Assembly (NCBI RefSeq): GCF_014898055.3
Contig: NW_023605083.1
Span: 64,210,228-64,274,227, forward strand
Reading direction: 5' to 3'
Length of the DNA stretch: 64,000 bases
Source of the DNA: Talpa occidentalis
Taxonomy: Eukaryota > Chordata > Mammalia > Eulipotyphla > Talpidae
How positions within the stretch are numbered: the first letter of the stretch is position 1; every line of letters starts with the position of its first letter. The position numbers and the translations under genes are program-made. Below are positions 44,341 to 55,860 of the stretch, piece by piece. The notes beneath the pieces were generated by a model, which was given only the letters and a program-made list of their open reading frames with translations, did not search any database and was not told the DNA's origin.

Positions 44341-44635
44341 ACACAGGACTTCCTTTATTAAGATTTATTTATGCATCTAAGAGCTGGGGTATAGGCCAGA
44401 GGTGTGAGGTTGGGGTGGGGGTAAGAGAATTCACCAGAGACAGAGTGGGGAGCAAAACAGGTGGATATGCTGAAATACACTGCTGAGGGGAGTAGCAAGC
44501 GAGACAGGAGAGGCCTGCCGTGCCATGTGGGTTAGCTCCCTGGCCAGGGATCAAACTTTTGCTGCAGTGGCTGACGATAGCTGATAGTGCTGAGATTTAA
44601 CTCCTTGTGCCACCAGGGAGGTCCACACAGGACTT
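44341..44635 (-). mobile_element. tRNA-derived SINE copy 6 (minus), older and diverged
   Basis: The body is about 44352-44624; TSD ACACAGGACTT at 44341-44351 and 44625-44635. It shares the TACACTGCTGAGGGGAG core and CACCAGGGAGG head with the others but carries many substitutions, so it belongs to an older subfamily. Confidence 0.85.
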
Positions 44636-46794
44636 AGACATACTTGGGGGTTCTCCAGAGGTTATGTCTGTCACAAGGGTGCCAATTTCTGTCCCCTACT
44701 TTGTCTGGACTGCCTGACCTCCTTTCAGGAGGGGGCGTTGAACCATTTTGAGTTGAATAAGTTCTGGTGCCATTCTGGGCCCTGGGGCACCTACTGGCCT
44801 GTGGTTGGCATCTTTCCTGGGGCCCCTGGGGCCCTCGGCATTGTCCCCTGCCCTGTGAGGTCAGTCTGACCTCAGATTTGCCACTGCCGGGTGGGATGAC
44901 TGCCAGGGCTCACCTCGGAAGCTGGAGCAAAGCTGAGTAATTACTGTGTTTTGTCAGTGAAGCAGATGTTAGCGTAAAAAAGGGTGAGGTGGGGGTTTGG
45001 ACCAGAGCTTGTAATAAGAAGGCAGAGTGTGGGGGAAGAGAGGAAGTCAAGGTGTTTTCCTTCACAGAGCTCAGTAGCTGCGTTGCAACCTGGACCATTT
45101 TTAAAAAGAAACTTCAAAAATGTGTTTTGCAGAGCCACACCCAAAGGTACCCATTGTCCAGAGTGTCCTAGTGTTTATGGAGATGGGGCACTAGGGTGGG
45201 AGAGCCACAAAGCCTGGGTTGAACCTGTCTTATAGTCTTTATTGCCCAAATAACCGTGGACATGTCACCCAGACTTCCTAGGCTTCAGTTGCCATGTCTA
45301 TGAAATAGGGCCAAGAAGACTTCTGCTGTCTAAAGCAGAGGTGTGTGTCCGGTGGTCTATTCATGACTCTTTTGGGCCAAGGTGAAGATCTATGACAGCC
45401 AGTGGAGCTGGGCTAGGGCAGGGCAAGAATGGATTCTCTGAAAGCCCTGTACCTGGGCATCACAGGGCCTGATTCCAGTATCAGTAAACAGTAACTTTCC
45501 TCTTTGTTGTGGTTTATTTTGCCTCTGTCCCTGGCTTGTCATCCTGTGTGGTTTTGCCTTTTCTGACCTTATTAGGCCATGTTAAAGTAGATTGTTGACT
45601 TCCAGGCCCTGTAACCCCCTTTGCACTATGGCTTAGGGCTCAGTAGCCCTGTCCTAATGCAGCCCCAAAGGGTGGATTTTTCATTGGCTTGGGGTTTGTA
45701 ATAATCCCTGATGCACTTATACTCTGGAACCATCCACCAACCCCTTCCCTATCAGGTCTCTTTTGTGAGCCTCCCACCTATAAGGCAGTGACCTGTGTTG
45801 TCTCCACTTTGCAGAACTCTGGCTGAGAGGGGGAAGGAAGCTGTTCAGGGTTGCACAGCAAGTCTCTGGGGATGCCAGTGCTCAAGTTCAGGGGTCACGT
45901 CCAACTCCAATTTAGTGTGACTCTGGAGACCCAGCATGGGTTCTTTCTGCAAAGGGAGGGGCCTGAGCTCATGCTTGGGCCTGACCTGATGAGGACCCGA
46001 GCGACTTCTTGCACCTGCCTTACTGCCCCATTCTGGGCTCATGCTCTTTTTGCTCCTCTAAAACAGGCAGGAAGTGGTTTATGTGACTATGGTCTGAGCA
46101 CTGCCCCAAGATGCAGCTGTGATCGGTGGTCACTTGTCGGGGGAGTCGACTTGTTTTTCTCACCCTACTGGGTGAGAAGGGGCATGAGGTGGGCGGAGGA
46201 AGCAAGTATGAAACCTTCTGAGCTGAGAGCTTCTTCTGAGGCCATGGACCTCGCGTTGGTGGGGAGCCTCCCCGAGATGTAGTTGGGGGTCATGTCTCCT
46301 GTTCACCCCCTGGCTGCCAGGGGTAGGAGGGAAGGCAGGAGGAGACCTGAACTGGGCACCCAGGTCAGGGAGGGCTGGTCAATGACACACTGGCCAGCAG
46401 GAGTCCTCAGAGTGGGGCCCAGGTACGTGAGCAGCCTGATTGCTTGGGAATCCCTGATTTTTAGCTACGCTGTGTTTTGCTTCTCTGCCCCCAGGATGAG
46501 ATGTGATAAAGACCTGTAAGCCACCCCTGCCACTGCAGCCTTTTGCTCTTTCCCTGGGGATGTTTTTCTCTCTTCTTGTCTTTCTCCTCCTCTTCCTCCC
46601 TCCCTCCTTTTTCTGATTGGAATCATCTGTGACTTGGTGGCCAAGCTGGCAGTACCTCCTAGCTGTGATTCCCGAGGATTCCTAGGCTGCCTCGGGGCAC
46701 CTGATGCACCTCTTTTCCCAGTGGAGGCCCCACAATGACAAGAATCACACAAAGTCTGAGCTCACTGACCGGTGTCCAGGTCTTGTCCTGAGGG

Positions 46795-46960
46795 CTTTCC
46801 TTGGAGCGTATCATGCAGTCTTCACAGCAGCCCCAGGAGCTGGCACTGATGTTGCAGTTGAGCAAATTCAGACTCAGAGGGGGATGTGAGTCACCCGAGG
46901 CCACAAGCTAGCAAGCAGAGTGGGATTTGGGCTCAGCCTTTAGCTCCAGAGCTGGTGCTC
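46795..46960 (-). mobile_element. MIR, antisense
   Basis: The segment ending in 'ggccacaagctagcaagcag' and GTGGGATTTGGGCTCAG matches the reverse MIR order. Confidence 0.6.
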
Positions 46961-47624
46961 TTTCCAGAGACTGGAGCAGCAGCTATGATTCCTTTTTGTG
47001 CGTTGACTTGCTTTGGAGCCAGGCTGCTCTAGCTCTGTGGCTAGCAGAGGGTAGGCCCTGATACATCATGGGAAAGCCTGGTGTCTGTTGCCACTACAGG
47101 GACAGGTCTCCAGTCCTTTGTCATGGGGCCCTGGAGGCTGTGGATCGGTGGCTCTGCTGGGCATGTGCAGGGGATGGTGGCGCGGTGGCAAAAGGAGTGC
47201 ACGCTCTGCCACATAGGACGGTCGCTGCTCTGCTCTGATTGATTCTTTGGGGGACTGTGGGCCCGGGAAGTCATATCTTCTGATTTTTTAAATCTGAAAG
47301 ATTTTCTGATTTCTAGAAGTATGAGACCAAACTGAATCAGACCCTGAGTCACCAAATAGGGATGCCGGCTCCTTTAATTGGGTGGTTCCCAGCTCCGTCC
47401 TAGGCAGGAGTTGCTGTCCTGGGCTGTCAGTAGCTCCTGTAGGAGTGTGGGGGATTCTCTAGGGCCTGAGACTCTTCTGCAGTGGGCCTGTGTTCTCAGC
47501 ACCTTGCTCAGGCCCTGGCTTACCACTGACATGGGGATTCCCCTGAATGTGTACTCATTCTGCAGAGGGGGTGCTTTTGCAGTGGTGATAGAAATGCCTT
47601 ATGGAATTGATCTCTATTCCACAG

Positions 47625-47821
47625 AATCAGGGAGCCCTACTAAAGGAAAGTCCTACACGGGCCTGGGGAAGAAGTCCAGGCTGATGAAGACGGTGCAGAC
47701 CGTGAAGGGCCATGGGAATTACCAGAACTGCCCAGTCATGAGGCCGCATACCTCCCACTCAAGCTATGGAACCTACGTCACCCTCGCCCCCAAGGTCCTG
47801 GTATTCCCTGTCTTTGTTCAG
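47625..47821 (+). CDS. RGS3: RGS3 exon 13 (basic linker, residues 381-446)
   Basis: The acceptor is CTATTCCACAG and the donor TTCAG|GTGAGC. The 197-nt exon encodes a basic, Lys/Ser/Gly-rich stretch (GSPTKGKSYTGLGKKSRLMK) and then the hydrophobic segment TYVTLAPKVLVFPVFVQ. The conserved length and hydrophobic ending suggest that it leads into the folded segment coded by exons 14-16. It enters in phase 1 and ends in phase 0. No named domain is assigned. Confidence 0.94.
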
Positions 47822-50103
47822 GTGAGCTGGTGACTTACCCCAAGGGTTCCTTCAAGAGGAGGTGAGAAAGGGGGTGCCCTTCACCCCAGGACTCAGGGAT
47901 GACATGTCATTCCAGGTCTGAGGGCCCTCCACTGCAGATAAGAAACACAGATAGCTTCAAGGACTCAGGATTCTGGAGGAACAGAAGTTTCCAGGGGGAG
48001 AAACAGGGAAGCCCAGACATGAGGGGATTCTCCTACCTATCCACCAGTCTCCCCTTTTTCTGGGGACAGGCCAGCCACACAACAGCTGCATGTTATAATA
48101 TCACAAGGCCTGTTTGCCAAGGCTCCTGCTTCCTGGCCCGTCAGCGGCCTGTTGTTGGTCAAGGGAGAATCTCGAGCTGGCATCTTGTCTGATCTCCTTG
48201 GTCTCAGTGAACAGGTCTGGCCAGTATTCATTCAGATCTCTTCTTCTGTTCTCCCTCTCTTCTTCTCCCCAGTGCCCCTTCTCCTTAGAATCACCTTTCT
48301 TTATTCCATCACCCAGATATAATCTGTGTAAAACATTTCCAGTCTCTTCTGTACATATACATATTAAAAAACAAAACAAAAACATATTACATGTTTAAGA
48401 CTGCATATTAAGATGCAAATACACACATAAAACAGAACAAAACAAACGGGTCTTATAGTGCATCTTCTATCCTGTTGCCTTTTTTAAACCAAGACTACAC
48501 CATGAACACTTCCCACATGGTCTAGGATTCTTTGCATCTGTGTTATGTAGGGGCTGCACATTATTCTGGTCTATGGATGTGCCATACTTACTGAACCAGT
48601 TCTTTATTCAGACATGTATGTTCTGTCTACTTCTGTGATGACAGTGTGTGTACATGTATTGCCTCTCCAATTGTTTTCCTGGGGAGAGATCTCTGGAAGT
48701 GGAATGACCAGGTCAGGGGTCATTAACATTTTAAAGACTCTTTCTACATACTGCAAACTGCTTCCAGAACAACTCTATTATTTCAGACTCTCAGCAGCAG
48801 CATGACCGTCGGGTCTTTCTCTGGTCTCCCTGGCACCCACAGCTTGGGCCATCCCAAATCCATCCCATGGATTTTAGAGCTCACTCTTTTCTGCATACAA
48901 CTAAGATCCAGCAGGTGATACGCCTCTTTCTAGCCACCTCCCTCAGGAGGGCCTGGCCTTTCCTAGGATGGAACACAAAGATCTTGGCATCCATAAGGTT
49001 CATGCTCATTTTCACTTCTGTATCTATAAAAAATTAAAATTAGCTTTTAAAAAGTTATAACCTTTCAATTGTCAAATATATCAGCCACCAATGGTATGAC
49101 ACTCGAACATACAGTTCAATAGATAATGATAAAGCTGCTCTCTGCTAAGATAAAAGCATTTGCTGTTGCACAACCCCAGAAGCCTGACTCTCTCTCCTCA
49201 ATAGTAATGCCCTCCTCCCACCAGACGTAGCCACCAGCCTGACTTGATGATAACCATTTCCTGGCTTTTCTTTCATTTAACCATCTGGGTGTGATTTCCT
49301 ATAAATGACAAGTCCCATTTGACCTTCTTTTGGCATTGTTTAATGGGCCCATGCTCTGTCTACTCTTCCTGGCCTTTTGTCTCACCATTTGTAAGATCCA
49401 TCCAGGTTGCTGTGTGTAGCTGACTTTTGTCTCATTCTCTTTCTTCTGGCACCTTCCTGGTGTAGGATACCTAGAAGCCAGTTGGTAAATGTGTGTTCCC
49501 GAGAAGTCTTGCCGAGTGGTCCAGAGCTTAGGAATCCAGAGCTTTCGCTAGATGAGGCTCAGCAGGAGCTACAGGCTCCTCGGTGGTTAGGGGGCAGGAC
49601 AGTGAGATGGTATGAGAGGTATGGGTGAGAATTAGCCTCTGGGAACTGATGACTGAGATGGGGCCTGTTAAGTGTGTTATGAATGTAGAGCAGGGGTTGA
49701 CATAGCCTCGAAGGTACTCTTTGACCAAATCCGGCACTGTTGGCGGTATCCTGAGAGCCCAGACCTGACAGCGGGGACCTTTAGGCCAGGCATGAACAGG
49801 AAAGATGAGGGAGTATGGGGGCTGGGAGCTAAAGGGGGTGGTGGGGGGGCGGGGGGACTGCAAGGGCCTAAACATGTGGTTGGACTTCCTGCCAGAGAGT
49901 GCAGCTATCACGGTGAGGGTTGCTGGGGAAGGTGACAGCAACAGTTCTGCACAGTGTCCGTCTTTCTGTTTACATCTGTGTTGGGGTTCTTGAGGTAGGG
50001 GGAGCATCTTCTAGAAGGTTATCAGTGGCCAACTTTGGCAAACTACCTCCTCTCTCCCTACCAGCTCCATCAGGCCTCTTTGAACTGCCCCCCTTGTTCT
50101 CAG
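47822..50103 (+). other. RGS3: RGS3 intron 13
   Basis: The intron is 2.3 kb. An old LINE-type stretch spans about 48440-49440: one part has the 'gaatgaccaggtcaggggtc' type L1 3' phrase, another the 'gatccatccaggttgctgtg' phrase, both reading as antisense L1M-like sequence. A G-rich patch lies at 49830-49858. The rest is unassigned. Confidence 0.7.
48440..49440 (-). mobile_element. old LINE-type sequence (antisense, probably L1M)
   Basis: Two stretches (48440-48800 and about 49130-49440) carry worn L1-like 3' phrases. The middle part (48800-49130) is uncertain and could be unique sequence. Confidence 0.5.
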
Positions 50104-50187
50104 CCCTTAGATCTCTGTAACCCTGCCCGGACCCTCCTACTCTCAGAAGAGCTGCTGCTGTACGAAGGGAGGAACAAGGCTGCCGAG
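50104..50187 (+). CDS. RGS3: RGS3 exon 14 (start of PH-like segment, residues 447-474)
   Basis: The acceptor is TTGTTCTCAG and the donor CGAG|GTAAGA. The 84-nt exon encodes PLDLCNPARTLLLSEELLLY and then EGRNKAAE, in phase 0 at both ends. The pattern of a hydrophobic strand (TLLLSEELLLYEG) followed by a polar turn resembles the first strand of PH domains in Rho-GEF-like proteins; the next exon supplies the second strand. Because it is symmetrical (84 nt, 0-0), skipping it would keep the frame. Confidence 0.94.
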
Positions 50188-50736
50188 GTAAGACTCACGT
50201 GTGCTCCCCGCAGAATTCCCTGGTGGACTGCGTGCCCCTCTCTCTTGTCCCCTAATTCTGCTTTCTTCCTCATGGTCTTAGAATCATATAGTCTCAGGGC
50301 AGAAAAGACCCAAATGGCCTTCCACCCCCCTCCTTACTGTCCTTACCAATGGCTTCCCAGCCTTTTCTTGTACATTGCCAGTGATGGGGAGTTTGCCACC
50401 TCTCAAAGCTGTTTAGCTTATTTTTGATGGCTAGAAAATTTTCTCAACCCCTAGAGACATCCCACTGTTTATCCCAACTTCCTCTAAGGAGCAGAAAAAG
50501 GTGGCCATTTACCCCTGTTGTGATGAGTGGTTTTGTAGAAGAGAAAGTCAGACCTGTTAGCCAAAGAGACTTTTGAGAGCGGCACCAGTTACCTGGGTCT
50601 TCTGGGTCTGTATTAAATCAAATCCTCTTCTGAGGAATAAGTCTATGACTGCTCCTGGACTCCACCTCTGCCAAGAGCAGGCCAGGTGCAGAGGTTATGC
50701 CATTCCTCCGGGGAGCTGGCCCCAGTTTATCTCTGA

Positions 50737-50740
<4 letters not shown>

Positions 50741-50789
<49 letters not shown>
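50741..50789 (+). repeat. (GT)n microsatellite
   Basis: The tract is 49 bases of uninterrupted GT, about 24 units, 553 bases after the exon 14 donor. Pure GT of this length is usually polymorphic. Confidence 0.98.
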
Positions 50790-50790
<1 letters not shown>

Positions 50791-51554
50791 TTTCACTCAC
50801 CCACAGTCTTAGATCTGGCCACGTGCCAGTGCAGTCCCATGAGCTGGAGGCTCCTTGGGCATAGACACTGTACCCTGAGGTCTAGCTGTCTACCTGGGGC
50901 CTTGAAGAGAGGAGAGAGCTTGCTGCAGAGCAGATACTGACTCAGAGCTGGCAATGGGGTTTGGCTGAGCTGAGTGGCAGCTTGGTGAGACAGAAAGATC
51001 AGGAAACTGGGAGGTGGGAAACAGATAGCCATGACTCCTTTCTCTCTCAGTCTTCTCATCTCAACTGTGTGTGTGTGTGTAGCAAGGGCAGGGCAGGAGG
51101 TTGGCTGACCCCTAAGGGCCCTTCCAGCCTTAGCATCTGGGACATTCTGTTGAATTGTGGTGAACACAAATGGCTGCTCTTGCTTTTTCTACCAGTAGCC
51201 AGAACTCATCTATTCCAGATGAGCTCTGTCTCTTGCAGGAGAGCTCCCTGGGAACACTTCAGGGTGATTGCCACCATGCTGGCATTGCTCTGGGCCTCTT
51301 CGATGGGTGCTTTCTCAAGGGCCTTGGCACGTCTTCTGAATAACCTCTGCAGGAACGAAGGGGGCATTTGAGTTTTAGGAACAAGAAGTCATTTGGAGCT
51401 GTACTTGGTGATAAGTGTGTGGTAGATCTAAATCTGTTGGCTGAGGGTCAGAAAGTGTGGTGTGATTGTCCATTCACCAGACTCAGAAGAAGGCACTTAG
51501 CAATGGCAGGCACCCCAAAACATTCACCGAAGTCTCAATCTCCTCTTTTGTTTG

Positions 51555-51730
51555 TCCCCTCACCATTAAGCCTTCGAACACTGAGCACTTATTGGGTATC
51601 CTCACTGTGCATGCATTTTATAGACTTGATCCCAATTAGCTCTTACAGCTCCTCCCACCATCCCACGAGTGGCACAATTGTCCCCTTTGTAGAGATGAGA
51701 AAACTGAGTCTCCAGTGAGATTAACTGGGG
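51555..51730 (-). mobile_element. MIR, antisense
   Basis: GAGCACTTATTGGGTATCCT and AGAGATGAGAAAACTGAGTC are reverse MIR blocks. Confidence 0.7.
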
Positions 51731-53759
51731 CCTGAGAATCTCAGGATTGCAAGGGACAAACCTAGGACCAGTTTCCAGCTCTCTGGCTCAGCTCTTTGCA
51801 TGCTCCATGCTGCCTCTGGCATGTTTGTTAAAAACAAACGAGCAACCGCAAGCAGAAGCCAGAGCTGATGACAGTTCCTGTCTGTTCAGTACATCCTTGC
51901 CTACTGGATCTCTGGGGCCTTGGAACTGAGACCCCCTTTTGGAGATGGAAAGAAATAATTTGAAATCAAGGAAAATCAAGACTTTTTTTCCTTGAAGTAT
52001 ACTAGGAAGCAAATATGTGGTTCTTGCTATCCTGTCATGTTATTCCGGTAAAAAAGATAAACCAAATTCAAGGGGGATTTGGCTAAGATGGTAGAATCTG
52101 AGTGTTGGTTGGCCTTCAGGAGTTATCTCTTCTAATTGCTTCCCTGTAACTTCCCAACCAGTGGTTTTCCAGCCAGTTCTGGAGTCTGAGGGGCAGCCCT
52201 GCCAGGCAATGGAAGCAACCTAAATTGTATAAAGTCTTCCCTAATGCTCATCAGAACTCTTTATTCCTGGAATGTTCCCTCTTGGTTCCTTGTCCAGTGT
52301 GCTAATGTCTGTGAGCTGATCCAGTCTATGAGGTGATCCAGCCACCCCCCTCCTAGAAGTCACTTGATTAATGTGTCCTGAGATCAAATCAGTACTTTGG
52401 AGCAACCTCATTTATACATGGAAACAATAGTTACTGAACTTCTCCAACGAAGACTGACTCTGTGCTAGAGCTTTCAGGAGTACTGTGGGCCCCAAGTTAG
52501 ACACGCCCTCACTTTTTACTTGTCTCACTGAGTTTACCATTAACTAAGGCACCAAAGTCTTTTCTGCCAGCCCTGCCCTGGGCGGGATTCCCAAGAGGAA
52601 GCTTGCTTAGGGCTACTTGAGAGTGACCCTCTAAGTTGCAAGGATTTCCTTACCAAGCAATCCTGCAACCCAGGGTCCTTTGGAAAACAGATGTTTCCAA
52701 GGAGCAAGTATGGGGAAGACACCTGGCGGTCTCCCTGGCCTGTTGTGAAGGTGGCATGAAGATGGACATCATTCCACTGTGGGCTGCTGTGGCTTCTGCT
52801 GGACTCAGGCCAGCAGGATGCTGGTGAGATGGAAGAGGGGTCCCCCTGACCCTCCCCAGCACACTTGCCCCTCTGCTCTGTCTCCTGCTGTGTGCCAGTT
52901 CTGCCCTTTCCCTGACCGGACCTTTGGGAAAATTCTTCCTTCAGGCTTTAATCACTTCCTGTCTAGACCTCATTCTCAGCTCTGGAAATCAAGGCCAGGG
53001 CATGGGCTTGGGACTTTTCTCACTTTGCCTCTGGCTTTTCCCTATTTGCCATCCATCCAGCTCTGGGCCATTTATTGAATTCTTAGGCTCCTGACAGACT
53101 GTTTCCCTCAACCCTTCCCTTGCCAGCTTCCCTGTGGGGCTGGAGGTGACTAACAGGTTAACCTTGAGTGGGTCAGGGATTCGCCTGAGGATTTGCCTGT
53201 GCTGAGCTAGTTTAGAACCTTCTCCCTTTCACTGCTTGGACTTTGAAGTCTTTCCTCAGACAACCAGCTTCTCACGTCCTTCTCAGCTCTTGGATCATTT
53301 TCTTCATTATTTTGGCCTCCTTTTTAGTGCCTCTTCAGAGTCTTTCGCATTCAAGGAAAAGACAGCAGTAGTTGTAGTGCTGCCTTTTCCTATACAGAGA
53401 ACTCGGGTCTCACACTAGGCAATGGTCCCTGACTGTGCATCTTGGGACACTTCACTTCACCTTGGGACACGTCACAGTCCACCTCTCTGAGCTGCAGGGC
53501 TCTCCTCTGTAAAAAGGTCAATGATGCCATTGTCTTCAGTGTTGATTTCTGTTTGTTGTTGAGCAGAAAGTAAGTCCTCAGCAAATAGTGGCTTCTGTTG
53601 GAACAGGGCCGTGGTGAGAAGGGCCTTGGCTGGCCTCACCTTCAGGACGCCTTCCAGCTCAGGGTCCTAAGCCCTCATGGGCGCCTCTGAGCCTCCTGTT
53701 GTGTCTATGGCCCTCAAACCTGAAACCCTCTTTTTCCCTCAAACCTCTGTTTGTACTAA

Positions 53760-54170
53760 GCTCAAGAACCAAGTGGTACTTTAAAAAGGATTTATGTATT
53801 TTGAAATTACAAAAGTAGCAGATTCCCACTGTAGAGTAGTACAATTTAAGCAGCAAGTGTGAAGTAAAATCCTATTTCCTAGAGTGAAGAGTGCAGTGAG
53901 TATCTTAGACATTTAAAAAATGTCTAAATACAGGCAGATGTATAATTTTGCTTTACTCTAGGTATTTTTGCACATGGCACTATTTTGACTTGTGATGGAC
54001 AGATTTTCATTCCTACCCACATAGCTCTCCTTTATTCTTTTAATGGTTACATGCAGTTCTGCCACATGAAGGCAGGGTACTGGATTGTATTCACTCTCTC
54101 TAATGGTTATTTATATTCTTTCTTTTCCAATGGCAGAAATGCTGCTGAGAACACCTCGTATGTTCTTATT
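53760..54170. mobile_element. old LINE-type remnant in intron 14
   Basis: AT-rich sequence with worn LINE 3' phrases ('ggcactattttgacttgtga', 'ggttatttatattctttctt'). Family and strand are uncertain. Confidence 0.4.
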
Positions 54171-55308
54171 TATAGATGGTTATATATGCTTCTGTGGTAC
54201 AGGGTCTTAGAGGTGGAGCTGGTAGTTCGTCTTTAATGGTCTGATAGCTAAATGTCAACATACTGATTTTTTAAACTTCACTGACAACCCAGTGCACTCT
54301 CACTGTGGCCCTTAGTTGTACATGCCAAGTACTCCTGGCCAGCTCTCAAAGAAGTGAAGTATTGGGTTTTGACACCTGAAAAGGAAAGTCATGCAATTAA
54401 TAATACTTTGCTTTCTTCGAAGGACCTAAAATTGGCTTTTATTGCTTATGACCAAAGACCACTGTAGGCTTTGCAAAACAAAGATCAGTGTAATCTTTAG
54501 TGGCTTTAGGGGATCAAGTAGATTTTTTTAAGCATAAAAATATGCTGAGCATGCCTGTTTGTTTACCTATAATGTCTAAAAATAGCTTTCTCCTTTATTT
54601 TTGGAGCAGCTACTTATAAAAGAGATAAAAGTTATGTACATGTCTGTATTGGAGCGTAAGTAACTAGCTATTTTTTTTTTTTTAACTGATTGCACATTAA
54701 TGCAGCTAGAACTACCCGCAAGGGATTTGGTAATAATGCCTCCTCCATTGCATGACGCTTCAGTTCTCAGTCTACATAGAGCTTGTGAAAGGAGCTAAGG
54801 AGAGAACTGGGCAGGGACTGTCTCGGTTTGCATAGATGACAAGACTGAGGCTGTGGGTGTCCGGGGAACTTAACCAATTTTTCATGGTAAGTTAGAATTG
54901 GAGCCTCGTGACTTCTGATTCCAAGTCCAGTGCTTGTTTAGCCAGATATTTTGAGGTGAATATAAGCAAATGTGGAGCTTCCCCCAGCTCAAGGGTGACT
55001 CCAAGCCCAGGGTACTGGGCTGGAGAGTCCAGGGGTGTTTGGTCCCAGATGTGGGCCCGTGAGAGGATCGGGCTATGGAGAGGTTTGTGGGGGGCCATCT
55101 GCCATGGAGGGTGAAGGTCATTTTTATTCTGTCTACATCTTTCTACTCTGAGAAGTGGCAGTATAGAAAACTGCAAAGCAAAGGGGCAGTTTCACTGCCG
55201 GCCAGACTCTACCTGAGATGACAAGGACCTGGACTGCCAAGGGGAGTCATGGCTCCTGGCCTCTGGGGCAGCAGCGCAGCCAGTTCTGTTCGCTTTCTCC
55301 CAATGTAG

Positions 55309-55420
55309 GTGACACTGTTTGCCTACTCGGACCTGCTGCTCTTCACCAAGGAGGACGAGCCAGGTCGCTGCAATGTGCTGAGGAACCCCCTCTACCTCCA
55401 GAGTGTGAAGCTTCAGGAAG
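55309..55420 (+). CDS. RGS3: RGS3 exon 15 (PH-like segment, residues 475-511)
   Basis: The acceptor is CCCAATGTAG and the donor GGAAG|GTAAGT. The 112-nt exon encodes VTLFAYSDLLLFTKEDEPGR and then CNVLRNPLYLQSVKLQE plus one base of Gly512. VTLFAYSDLLLFTK strongly resembles the HLFLFNDLLLYTK-type strand pair of Rho-GEF PH domains, and the following strand (NPLYLQSVKLQE) fits the next one. It enters in phase 0 and leaves in phase 1. Confidence 0.95.
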
Positions 55421-55649
55421 GTAAGTGCATCCTGAGAAGCCTTGGGCCCCTCCCACCTGCCCTCAGGCTAGCCTGCATGCTCAACTTGGGTTCAGCCCCT
55501 GTGGTCAGCTCCTGCCCTTGGGCTGGTAGGCTCTTAGGTGCTGATATTCCATTTTAGGCCAGCAAGCCTCCCTAGCCACCCTGAACTTTGCATGAGATTT
55601 GTTTTCCAGGGAAGTTTCAGGGAGGCCATGGAGTGGAATGGGAAGAATT

Positions 55650-55860
55650 TTGGATCAGATAGGTCTGTGTTTGAATCTTTACCATGCCCCCTCTCCTGTG
55701 TGACTCTGGGCAAGTTACTCAACCTCTCTGAGCCTATTTCTTGATGTGTAAATGTGGGAGACTAATCAGATCTCAGAAGGTTGTTGTGAATATTAAATTT
55801 GGTCATATAGGCAAAGTGCTGGGCCCACCTCTTGTGCCCAGTAGATGCTGGCTGTTTCTG
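55650..55860 (+). mobile_element. MIR
   Basis: TGTGTGACTCTGGGCAAGTT, 'caacctctctgagcctattt' and 'ttgttgtgaatattaaattt' form a clear sense MIR. Confidence 0.8.

Larger units (their letters stand above)
42725..47624 (+). other. RGS3: RGS3 intron 12
   Basis: The intron is 4.9 kb. It holds a MIR (about 43060-43200), an older member of the tRNA SINE family (44352-44624), MIR-like remnants near 45220-45310 and 45800-45880, and an antisense MIR (about 46795-46960). Bases 43210-44340 and 45320-45790 show nothing I recognise. Confidence 0.75.
50188..55308 (+). other. RGS3: RGS3 intron 14
   Basis: The intron is 5.1 kb. It holds a (GT)n microsatellite (50741-50789), an antisense MIR (about 51555-51730), a MIR-like piece (about 53430-53590), old LINE-type sequence (about 53760-54170), and an AT-rich block (about 54360-54740) carrying MEF2 and forkhead motifs. 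Bases 51800-53400 are unassigned. Confidence 0.7.

Noticed and set aside
50573..50812. ORF with a Cys-Val run
   Set aside because: Translation of the GT microsatellite.
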